In this document: piece by piece, positions 1 through 6,055 of the stretch
Layout: every line of letters starts with the position of its first letter
Position numbering within the stretch: position 1 is the first letter of the stretch
NCBI GenBank assembly: GCA_003157675.1
Contig: PMKG01000254.1
Location: 2,796-10,084 of the forward strand
DNA: 7,289 bases
DNA from: Acidobacteriota bacterium
GTDB lineage: Bacteria > Acidobacteriota > Vicinamibacteria > Vicinamibacterales > Fen-181
Direction of reading: 5' to 3'
Translations under genes and position numbers: made by a program
The notes under the pieces: model-generated
Databases searched by the model: none
What the model saw: the letters and a program-made list of their open reading frames with translations, nothing else
What the model was told of the DNA's origin: nothing

Positions 1-1
1 G

Positions 2-118
2 GGGGGGCTGGTGGTGGCGGCGGGGAATCCTGACGTGCTGGCTCGGACCGACAGCTGGACCGGCCGGGCGCTGGCCAGCCGGGCGTCGAGAGGCCAAACA
101 CCTGAGTCGGGAGGCTAA
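2..118 (+). CDS. uvrA: C-terminal end of a probable UvrA (excinuclease ABC subunit A), partial
   Basis: Only the last 38 codons are in the window, read in frame 2 to a TAA at 116-118. The translation begins GGLVVAAGNPDVLAR and continues to a S-W-T-G-R-A-L segment. This matches the usual end of UvrA, where a glycine-rich stretch leads to a 'G.iva.GtPe.vA' strand and a 'S.TG.fL' motif. UvrA is the ABC-type ATPase that finds bulky DNA lesions with UvrB in nucleotide excision repair. About a dozen residues follow the conserved part. This tail falls in a 21-bp in-frame duplication, and the stop codon arises in its second copy. With so little sequence, another UvrA-like ABC ATPase is possible. Confidence 0.6.
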   Translation, partial: GGLVVAAGNPDVLARTDSWTGRALASRASRGQTPESGG

Positions 119-126
119 ACACTTGA
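85..126 (+). repeat. 21-bp tandem direct repeat, two copies, spanning the uvrA stop
   Basis: Copy 1 is 85-105 and copy 2 is 106-126, directly adjacent, with 18 of 21 bases identical. The three differences (positions 5, 11 and 17 of the unit) are all transitions. The unit length keeps the reading frame. Copy 1 carries CAA where copy 2 carries TAA, which is the stop codon of the upstream gene. Confidence 0.75.
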
Positions 127-174
127 ACGGATGGGGCAGTTCTGCGAAGATGGCTGTCGGATAAAACTGCGCCT

Positions 175-197
175 CGCGGGTTCCACGGGTCCCCGCG
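175..197 (+). other. Small GC hairpin in the gap upstream of the RRM gene
   Basis: CGCGGG (175-180) pairs with CCCGCG (192-197) across an 11-nt loop. No T-run follows, so this is not a convincing terminator. It could be part of the leader of the RRM gene. I found no clear promoter in the 119-263 gap: ATAAAA at 161-166 has no matching -35 box. Confidence 0.3.
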
Positions 198-253
198 CGG
201 TCGCGCTTGCGCTGTGTGTGCGGCGCACCACCCGTGAAGCCTGCTTTTCCACG

Positions 254-259
254 AGAGGA
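254..259 (+). promoter_or_regulatory. Ribosome binding site for the RRM gene
   Basis: AGAGGA lies four bases before the TTG at 264. It favours this start over the in-frame TTG at 207. Confidence 0.6.
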
Positions 260-263
260 CCTT

Positions 264-812
264 TTGGCAGTCCGTTTGTTCATTGGCAACCTTCCCTACG
301 ACACGACCGACGCGGAACTTCGCGCTCATCTCGGCGCCGTCGCCCCGCCCTCCGAGGTCGTGCTGCCGCTCGACAGGGAAACGGGAAGACCCCGCGGCTT
401 CGCGTTCGTCGAATTCATCGAGCGGCCAGTCGCCGAGGAGGTGATTCGCCGCTTCAACGCGCAGCCGTTCAAGGGGAGAAACCTGGCGGTCAGCGAGGCC
501 AGGGCGCGGGAAGACCGCCCGGCGGGCTTTGGCCCTCGGCCGCCTTTCCGGTCTGGCGCGCCGCTCGATGGCCCGGCGCCCGGGGCGTCCGGCGATCGGC
601 CGGCCCGCAATTTCGGGCCGCCCGCACCACGGCGGCAGAAGGGACCGGTCCGCGGGAAGAACAAGGTGGAGGCCCGCCCGCGGGGCCCGATCCCTGAACG
701 GAACACGGGTCGGGTCTTCGACGTCGACGACGGCGAGGCCGAGACCGAGGTCTTCGACGACTTCGCCACCAGCGCGAGCGCGGCCGAGGAAGACGATCAG
801 GAGCAGTCCTGA
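264..812 (+). CDS. RRM-domain RNA-binding protein with basic then acidic tail
   Basis: This is a 182-aa protein with one N-terminal RNA recognition motif at about residues 3-80. RNP2 reads LFIGNL (5-10) and RNP1 reads RGFAFVEF (44-51), so the aromatic RNA-contacting positions F6, F46 and F48 are kept. From about residue 84 the chain is Pro/Gly/Arg-rich and probably disordered. It is strongly basic near 122-150 and ends acidic (EEDDQEQS). Bacterial RRM proteins are usually small single-stranded RNA binders, some cold-linked, but no specific target is visible here. I chose the TTG at 264 because AGAGGA (254-259) sits four bases upstream and translation then enters the RRM at once. A TTG at 207 is also in frame but would add a non-conserved Cys/Pro-containing extension. 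A hairpin overlaps the stop codon. Confidence 0.85.
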   Translation: MAVRLFIGNLPYDTTDAELRAHLGAVAPPSEVVLPLDRETGRPRGFAFVEFIERPVAEEVIRRFNAQPFKGRNLAVSEARAREDRPAGFGPRPPFRSGAPLDGPAPGASGDRPARNFGPPAPRRQKGPVRGKNKVEARPRGPIPERNTGRVFDVDDGEAETEVFDDFATSASAAEEDDQEQS

Positions 813-815
813 TCG
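794..815 (+). terminator. Perfect hairpin over the RRM stop codon, possible terminator
   Basis: CGATCAGGA (794-802) pairs perfectly with TCCTGATCG (807-815) around a GCAG loop, giving nine base pairs. The stop codon TGA (810-812) lies in the right arm. No T-rich tract follows, so it may be a 3'-end stabiliser or a Rho-assisted stop rather than a standard intrinsic terminator. Confidence 0.4.
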
Positions 816-975
816 GCCCTATTCGGTCCTCGCGCACGCGATACGACCGCTCCGCACCCGACGGGCGGCCGCGTCGTTCCATGTACCCGCCGCGACGCCA
901 CGTCCCGGCGGACGAAATTGCCCCTTTCCACCGACAATGCGGAAGGAGCACGATTGAGGCCGGCGCGTCCGGCGT

Positions 976-1038
976 CTGGCGGTCTCGAGATTGGGCATCG
1001 CGGGCGTCCGAACGGGCGGCGCGAACCGGGACCGCCAG
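976..1038 (+). promoter_or_regulatory. Long stem-loop in the leader of the NYN gene
   Basis: The segment 976-987 pairs with 1027-1038: nine perfect base pairs (CTGGCGGTC with GACCGCCAG), one G-U pair, then two more pairs. Inside the loop, CGTCC (1005-1009) and GGGCG (1014-1018) form a second short stem around GAAC. The structure ends 33 bases before the GTG start and leaves the GAGGA ribosome site at 1061-1065 free. It has no T-run, so it is not an obvious terminator. The rest of the 813-1071 gap shows no coding signal or clear promoter. Confidence 0.4.
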
Positions 1039-1071
1039 CCCCCGGAGCCGCGTAGCGGGTGAGGAAGACTT

Positions 1072-2664
1072 GTGACGGAAGAACGTTTGAAGATTGCCGT
1101 ATTCGTTGACTTCGACAACATCGAGATCGGGGTCAAGACCACGCTGAACGTGGCCTTCGACGTGGGCACCATCCTCGAAGCGATCAAGGAACGCGGCGAG
1201 GTGGTGACCAAGATCGCGTACGGCGACTGGACGCGGGCCGGCGACTACAGCCGCCTGCTCACCCAGCACGCGATCAAGATGGTCCAGCGCAACCTGACGC
1301 CCGGCGGCGACAAGAACGGCGCGGACATCAACCTGGCGCTCGACGCGCTCGAAATGGCGCTGACCCACGATCACATCAACGCCTACGTGATCGTCGGCGG
1401 CGACAGCGATTTCCTGAGCCTGGTCGAGAAGCTCAAACAGTACGACAAGACGGTCATCGTCGTGGGCGGACGCGCCTTCACGAGCGTGATCCTCCAGCGC
1501 AACTGCCACGAGTTCATCGCGTACGAGAACCTGATCAACGTCGGCGGCGGTGCCCGGCGTCACCAGGAGCGCGGGCGGTCGTCGGGTACGCAGTCGGTCA
1601 GTACGGCGTTCCCGCTGATCCGTCGTGCGCTGAACCTGCTCTCCGAGCGCGAGGTGACGCCGCAGCTCGGCCTCCTCAAGAGCACGCTGCTCCAGCTCGA
1701 TTCCACGTTCTCGGAGAAGAACTACGGCGCCGGTTCGTTCCGGGACTTCGCCGAGAAACTCGCGCAGGCCGGCCTCATCCGCCTGAACCAGGCGGGTCGC
1801 AACCTGCTCGTCGAGGTGAAGGATCTCGACGCCGGCGGGGCGGAGGAAGGCGCCGATTCGGCCCAGCCGACGGGGGAGCGGCAGCCGAGGGACCGCCATC
1901 CGCACGACCGGGGGCGCGGACCCGCGCCGGTGCACCGCGCAGAACCGCAAGGGGTTCAGGAGGAACACCAGGCCGCCGAAGCCGCGCCGGTTGCGCCGGT
2001 GACGCCGCCAGCCCCGCAGGCCGCGGCGCAGGCGGCGCAGTCCACGGTGCAGGGTACGCAGATGACGGCGCCGGGCGAAGCCCTCGCGGCCCAGCAGAAC
2101 GAGGCGCTGGCGATGCTGCGGCGGGTGCTGGAGCAGTCGCCGGGGCAGCTGCGCTGGCCGATGTATGTGAGGAACGTGAAGCAGCTGCTCAGGCAGGCCG
2201 AAGCGGGGTTCGACGAGCGGCGGTACGGCTTCGGCGGAATCCTCGACCTGCTGCGGGCCTCCCAGCGCGACGCGCTGTTGCGCCTCGAACGGGACCGGCA
2301 GGGAGTGCTCCGCGTGTTCGCCGGTGCGGCACTGCAGCGTCCGCCGATGCCGCCGGTCCAGGAAGCGGGCATCGCGGAATCGGTTCCAGGCACCGAGGCG
2401 ACCGCGCAGGCTGAACCGCAGGCGGCCGAGGCGCTGGTGCCGGTCGAGGCCGTGGCAGCCGCGGCCGAGGCGCCCGCGATTATCGACGCCGAACCGGTCG
2501 GTGCCGAAGCGGCGCCGCCGGAAGCTGCGCCTGCCGAGGCCGCCGCGCCTCAGGCGGCACCGAGGCGGCGGCGGGGAGCGTCTCCGACCCGCAAGCCGGC
2601 CGCGCCGAAGAAGCCGCGCGCCGCAGCCCCGAAGAGCCGGGGCAGGAAGAAAGAGAGTGAGTGA
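1072..2664 (+). CDS. NYN-domain putative RNase with two LOTUS (OST-HTH) domains
   Basis: This 530-aa protein begins with a NYN (LabA/DUF88, PIN-like) domain at about residues 5-155. The acidic metal site is intact: VDFDN (12-16), DKNGAD (80-85) and GGDSDF (109-114), so metal-dependent RNA cleavage is plausible. A LOTUS/OST-HTH-like winged helix follows at about 175-250, with a typical F-S-E-K-N-Y-G-...-F-R-D-F pattern. After an Ala/Pro/Gln linker comes a more divergent second copy at about 342-418 (F-D-E-R-R-Y-G-F-G-G-I). The tail from about 420 is Ala/Glu/Pro-rich and ends in a Lys/Arg-rich histone-H1-like stretch (498-530) that could bind nucleic acid. The GTG start at 1072 has GAGGA at 1061-1065, six bases upstream. 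The next gene overlaps its stop by eight bases. The domain calls are strong; the RNA substrate is unknown. Confidence 0.88.
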   Translation: MTEERLKIAVFVDFDNIEIGVKTTLNVAFDVGTILEAIKERGEVVTKIAYGDWTRAGDYSRLLTQHAIKMVQRNLTPGGDKNGADINLALDALEMALTHDHINAYVIVGGDSDFLSLVEKLKQYDKTVIVVGGRAFTSVILQRNCHEFIAYENLINVGGGARRHQERGRSSGTQSVSTAFPLIRRALNLLSEREVTPQLGLLKSTLLQLDSTFSEKNYGAGSFRDFAEKLAQAGLIRLNQAGRNLLVEVKDLDAGGAEEGADSAQPTGERQPRDRHPHDRGRGPAPVHRAEPQGVQEEHQAAEAAPVAPVTPPAPQAAAQAAQSTVQGTQMTAPGEALAAQQNEALAMLRRVLEQSPGQLRWPMYVRNVKQLLRQAEAGFDERRYGFGGILDLLRASQRDALLRLERDRQGVLRVFAGAALQRPPMPPVQEAGIAESVPGTEATAQAEPQAAEALVPVEAVAAAAEAPAIIDAEPVGAEAAPPEAAPAEAAAPQAAPRRRRGASPTRKPAAPKKPRAAAPKSRGRKKESE

Positions 2665-3160
2665 TCCGGCCGCGTTCGTCATCGCGGAAGGCCGCGACGA
2701 CGACGCCGAGTGGGCCGCGCAGGTGATGGCGGCCTCCGAACCGTGGACGACGCTGGGGCGCGGCCTCGATCAGTGCCGCGCCGCCTGCGCGCGTCCGGAG
2801 ATGGTCCTCTTCATCGCCCGTGCGGGCGGCGAGCGGTGCGGCTTCGCGCTCGTCAACCCGAGAGGCGTCGCCGGCTCCCCGTACCTCGCCGCCATCGCCG
2901 CCGCCCCGGACTGGCGCAGCCGCGGCGCAGGCGCCGCTCTTCTCTCGCACTGCGAGCGATGGGCGGCCGGCCTGTCCCGTCACTTCTTCCTCTGCGTGTC
3001 GTCGTTCAACACGCGGGCCCAGCAGTTCTACTGGCGGCAGGGCTTCCGGCAGGTCGGCGTCCTCGCCGACTACATCATCGAGGGCGCGTCCGAGCGGCTC
3101 ATGTACAAGCGCGTCGACGGCCGGCCCGCGACACTCGCCGCCGCGCCGGGCGTTCACTGA
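2657..3160 (+). CDS. GNAT-family N-acetyltransferase
   Basis: This 167-aa protein has the length of a single GNAT domain, the fold that moves an acetyl group from acetyl-CoA to an amine. A beta strand with A-A-I-A-A-A-P-D-W (78-86) leads into the acetyl-CoA loop R-S-R-G-A-G-A (87-93), which fits the Q/R-x-x-G-x-G/A rule. Near the C-terminus the N-T-R-A-Q-Q-F-Y-W-R-Q-G-F segment (118-130) is the usual GNAT motif B, with Tyr125 as the likely general acid. The GTG start at 2657 overlaps the NYN stop by eight bases and is preceded by AGGAAG at 2644-2649, inside the NYN gene, so translation is probably coupled. RimI-like protein acetylation is one option, but the substrate cannot be read from sequence. 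Upstream in-frame starts lie within the NYN gene and would add only low-complexity Arg-rich sequence. Confidence 0.85.
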   Translation: MSDPAAFVIAEGRDDDAEWAAQVMAASEPWTTLGRGLDQCRAACARPEMVLFIARAGGERCGFALVNPRGVAGSPYLAAIAAAPDWRSRGAGAALLSHCERWAAGLSRHFFLCVSSFNTRAQQFYWRQGFRQVGVLADYIIEGASERLMYKRVDGRPATLAAAPGVH

Positions 3161-3169
3161 AATCGCTCG

Positions 3170-3185
3170 CGGGCGGGTCCGCCCG
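3170..3185 (+). terminator. GC hairpin just after the GNAT gene, weak terminator candidate
   Basis: CGGGCG (3170-3175) pairs with CGCCCG (3180-3185) around GGTC, ten bases past the GNAT stop. The following bases (TCGTGTAATCTTTCC) are only mildly T-rich, so termination would be partial at best. The structure lies in the 64-bp gap before the lipid fusion gene. Confidence 0.35.
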
Positions 3186-3224
3186 TCGTGTAATCTTTCC
3201 GCATAACCGCGTCAAACTCCCTGG

Positions 3225-5876
3225 GTGATGCCGATGATCGCTCATAGCCTGCGACGGCTGCTGTCGTGGGTCGGCCGGCTGCTCCTGTCGCTGAGATACC
3301 GCGTCGAGATCCGCGGGCTCGACGAGATTCTCGCCCGCGGCGCGAGCCGGGTCGTCTTCCTGCCGAATCACGTCGCCCTCATCGATCCCGCGATCCTGAT
3401 GGTGCGTCTGGACCGTCACTTCCAGCCGCGGTCGCTCGGCGACGAGTACCAGATCTCGCAGCCGGTCATCGGCCCGCTCGCGCGGCTCTACGGCGTGCGC
3501 CCGCTGCCCAATATGGAGCGGTCGGGGCTGTCGGTGCTGGAGGCGACGCGCCAGGCGCTCGCCGCCACGATCGCCGGCGTGCAGGCTGGCGAGAACCTGC
3601 TCTTCTATCCGTCGGGCCGGATCCGTCAGCAGCACGTCGAAGAGATCAGGGCCGCGAGCGGCGCCGAGGTGCTCGTCAAGGCCGTGCCGGGGGCCCGGAT
3701 CGTCCTCGTACGCCAGACCGGTCTCTGGGGCAGCAGCTTCAGCCTCGCGTTCACTGGCAGGATGCCCTCGGCCGTCGCGACGGCCTGGCGCGGCGTGAAA
3801 TACCTCCTGCTGAACGGCGTGTTCTTCATGCCGCGCCGCCGCGTGCTCCTCGAGTTCGTCGAGCCCGCGGACTTTCCCCGCGACGGCGGCCGGATGGCGA
3901 TCAACAGCTACCTGGAGACGTTCTACAACGAGCGGGCGCCGCGAAACACGTACGTGCCGTACGGGTTCTGGGAACGGGGCGGCGTGCGGGAGCTTCCAGA
4001 CCCGGAGGTGCAGCGCATCGTGGGCGACGCGTCCGAGGCCCCCGAGGCGACGCGCCGGATCGTGCTCGAGGAACTGGCGCGGCTGACCGGGCGGGCCGAC
4101 GTCCAACTCGGCGACCGCCTCGCGCAGGACCTCGGCCTGGACAGCCTGGCGTCGGCCGAGCTCGTGCTCTGGATCGAGAAGGAGTTCGGATTCTCGGTCG
4201 GCACGCCCGAGAGCCTGGTCACCGTCGGCGACGTCGTGCTCGCGGCGACGGGCAAGGGAATCTCGGCCATCGAGTCGCCGCTCAGGCCGGCCAGCGCGGC
4301 GTGGACGGCCGCGCGTGACGACCGGCGGCTCGCGATCCCCGACGCCGCGACGATCACGAGCGCGTTCCTCGAGCAGGCCGCGCGCCGGCCGGACGATGTG
4401 ATTCTCGCCGACCAGACGAGTGGAGAGGTGACCTTCCGTCGCCTGGTTCTCGGCGTGATGCTGCTCTCGCCCGCCATCCGGCAGATGCCGGGCCAGTACG
4501 TGGGGATCATGCTCCCCGCCTCGGTCGGCGCGGGCCTGTTCTACCTGGCCACCCTGTTCGCCGGCAAGACGCCGGTGATGATCAACTGGACCACCGGATC
4601 GCGGAACCTCGTGCACGCGCTCGACGTGCTCGGTGTCGACCGCGTCATCACCGCCGGGGCGCTTGTCACGAAGCTCGAGGGGATGGGCATCGACCTCGCG
4701 GCGCTCTCGGGGCGGTTCGTTTTGGCGGAGGACCTCCGGTCGGGCCTGACGACGAGGGCCAAGCTCTCCGCGCTCGTACGGAGCCGTTTGAGCTGGCACG
4801 CGCTGAGGAGCGTCGCGCCGAGCCCGACCGCCGTCATCCTCTTCACGAGCGGATCGGAGAACCTGCCGAAGGCGGTCCCGCTCACCCACAACAACATCCT
4901 GACGAACCTGCGCGACACGCTGGCCGCCGTCCGCCTGGACGAGCAGGACGTGATCATCGGGATGCTGCCGCCGTTCCATTCCTTCGGCATCGTCGTGACG
5001 ACGATCCTGCCGCTCTGCTCGGGCCTGCGCACCGTCTATCATCCGAACCCGACCGAGGCGGTGGTGCTGGCGCGCGTGGTGGAGGCGTTCCGCGTGACGC
5101 TGCTCGTCGGCACTCCCACCTTCCTGAACGGCATCGTCCGCGCGGCGAAGCCGGGTCAGCTCTCCTCGCTGAGATACGCGGTGACCGGGGCGGAGAAGTG
5201 CCCCGAGACCGTGTACGAGGCCCTGCGCGGCGCCTGCAGCCGCGCGATGATCCTGGAGGGATACGGGATCACCGAATGCTCGCCCATCGTGTCGGCGACC
5301 AGGCCGGAGCGGCCCCAGGTTGGCAGCATCGGGAAGCCGCTCGACTCGGTGGAGTGGGCCGTCGTAGGCCTCGAGACGAACGCGGCGGTCGGTCCCGGCG
5401 AGCCGGGCATGCTGCTCGTGCGTGGCCCGAGCATCTTCTCCGGGTATCTCAACTACACGGGCGACTCGCCGTTCGTCCACTGGAACGCGAAGTCGTGGTA
5501 CCGGACCGGAGACCTGGTGCGGGCCGACGAAACCGGGTGGCTCACCTTCGAGGGGCGGCTCAAGCGCTTCGTGAAGCTCGGCGGGGAGATGATCTCGCTG
5601 CCGGCGATCGAGTCGGTGCTGCTGCCGCACTTCGTGTCGGAGCAGGACGAGGGGCCGCCGCTGGCCATCGAGGCCCTGGGCCCGGCGGACAGTCCCGAGA
5701 TCGCCGCGTTCGCGGTGCGCGAGACCACGCGCGACGAAGTGAATCGGATGATCAAGGAAGCGGGGCTGAGCCCGCTCTACTACGTGCGGCAGGTCATCAG
5801 GGTGGACCGGATCCCGGTACTGGGAACGGGGAAGACGGATTATCGGGGGCTCAAGGAACAGTACGCGAAGACGTAG
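3225..5876 (+). CDS. Trifunctional LPLAT / acyl carrier protein / acyl-ACP synthetase fusion (Aas-like)
   Basis: This 883-aa protein has three modules. Residues 1-240 are a lysophospholipid acyltransferase (PlsC/LPLAT) domain with NHVALID (48-54, the H-x4-D catalytic pair H49/D54) and a variant motif III, FYPSGR (127-132). Residues 270-345 are an acyl carrier protein, with Ser307 in LGLDSLA as the phosphopantetheine site. Residues 375-883 are an AMP-forming ligase with TSGSENLPK (541-549), YGITE (680-684), YRTGDL (759-764), G-R-L-K-R-F-V-K-L-G-G-E-M-I-S (777-791) and the C-terminal GTGK lysine (870). E. coli Aas has the LPLAT and ligase but no ACP, and re-acylates lysophosphatidylethanolamine at the inner membrane. 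Here the ligase probably loads the built-in ACP and the LPLAT uses that acyl chain; this is inference. GTG 3225, ATG 3228 and ATG 3234 are all possible starts, with only a weak ribosome site. Confidence 0.88.
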   Translation: MMPMIAHSLRRLLSWVGRLLLSLRYRVEIRGLDEILARGASRVVFLPNHVALIDPAILMVRLDRHFQPRSLGDEYQISQPVIGPLARLYGVRPLPNMERSGLSVLEATRQALAATIAGVQAGENLLFYPSGRIRQQHVEEIRAASGAEVLVKAVPGARIVLVRQTGLWGSSFSLAFTGRMPSAVATAWRGVKYLLLNGVFFMPRRRVLLEFVEPADFPRDGGRMAINSYLETFYNERAPRNTYVPYGFWERGGVRELPDPEVQRIVGDASEAPEATRRIVLEELARLTGRADVQLGDRLAQDLGLDSLASAELVLWIEKEFGFSVGTPESLVTVGDVVLAATGKGISAIESPLRPASAAWTAARDDRRLAIPDAATITSAFLEQAARRPDDVILADQTSGEVTFRRLVLGVMLLSPAIRQMPGQYVGIMLPASVGAGLFYLATLFAGKTPVMINWTTGSRNLVHALDVLGVDRVITAGALVTKLEGMGIDLAALSGRFVLAEDLRSGLTTRAKLSALVRSRLSWHALRSVAPSPTAVILFTSGSENLPKAVPLTHNNILTNLRDTLAAVRLDEQDVIIGMLPPFHSFGIVVTTILPLCSGLRTVYHPNPTEAVVLARVVEAFRVTLLVGTPTFLNGIVRAAKPGQLSSLRYAVTGAEKCPETVYEALRGACSRAMILEGYGITECSPIVSATRPERPQVGSIGKPLDSVEWAVVGLETNAAVGPGEPGMLLVRGPSIFSGYLNYTGDSPFVHWNAKSWYRTGDLVRADETGWLTFEGRLKRFVKLGGEMISLPAIESVLLPHFVSEQDEGPPLAIEALGPADSPEIAAFAVRETTRDEVNRMIKEAGLSPLYYVRQVIRVDRIPVLGTGKTDYRGLKEQYAKT

Positions 5877-5899
5877 CTGGCTTACGCCGTACGCCTCGC

Positions 5900-5941
5900 G
5901 GCTCAAGGCTCAAGGCTTAGGGCTCATGGCTCAAGGCTCAT
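5900..5941 (+). repeat. Heptanucleotide tandem repeat, six units of GGCTCAA type
   Basis: Six consecutive 7-bp units read GGCTCAA, GGCTCAA, GGCTTAG, GGCTCAT, GGCTCAA, GGCTCAT. A decayed seventh (GGCCCGA) follows. The run starts 24 bases after the stop of the lipid fusion gene. It resembles the short tandemly repeated heptamers seen between genes in some bacteria. The array could vary in length by replication slippage. Confidence 0.85.
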
Positions 5942-5973
5942 GGCCCGACCGTACGTGGGCCGACGCACGCACG

Positions 5974-6055
5974 GCGCAGGGCTGAAGCCCTGCGCTATCT
6001 GAGTCAGTGATTATCTCGAATCAGCGCCAGATAGCGCACGGCTTCAGCCGTGCGC
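5974..6055. repeat. REP/BIME-like element: two inverted hairpins
   Basis: Two perfect hairpins with 10-bp stems face each other. The first is 5974-5995 (GCGCAGGGCT, loop GA, AGCCCTGCGC). The second is 6034-6055 (GCGCACGGCT, loop TC, AGCCGTGCGC). Their 28-nt arms (5974-6001 and 6028-6055) are inverted copies identical at 26 of 28 positions, including the shared flank CTATCTG/CAGATAG. The two differences form a compensatory G-C to C-G swap inside the stem. A 26-nt unpaired spacer separates the arms. The position between convergent genes is typical of REP/BIME elements, and it may also act as a bidirectional transcription barrier. Confidence 0.8.

Noticed and set aside
207..263. An earlier TTG start for the RRM gene
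   Set aside because: The added residues are non-conserved, and the good AGAGGA ribosome site belongs to the TTG at 264.
881..1075. A 64-codon + strand open frame in the NYN leader
   Set aside because: It has no ribosome site and no recognisable motif, its composition looks random, and it coincides with the leader stem-loop.
490..2682. A 730-codon open frame on the minus strand across the RRM and NYN genes
   Set aside because: It is low-complexity Arg-rich sequence spanning two well-supported + strand genes and their gap, with no motif of its own.
3189..3194. TGTAAT as a -10 box for the lipid fusion gene
   Set aside because: It matches the consensus at five of six positions, but no -35 box lies at a suitable distance.
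3099..5906. A 935-codon open frame on the minus strand, antisense to the lipid fusion gene
   Set aside because: Its translation is Arg/His/Asp-rich without any domain, as expected for the mirror of GC3-rich coding sequence. The + strand frame contains three complete enzyme or carrier domains.
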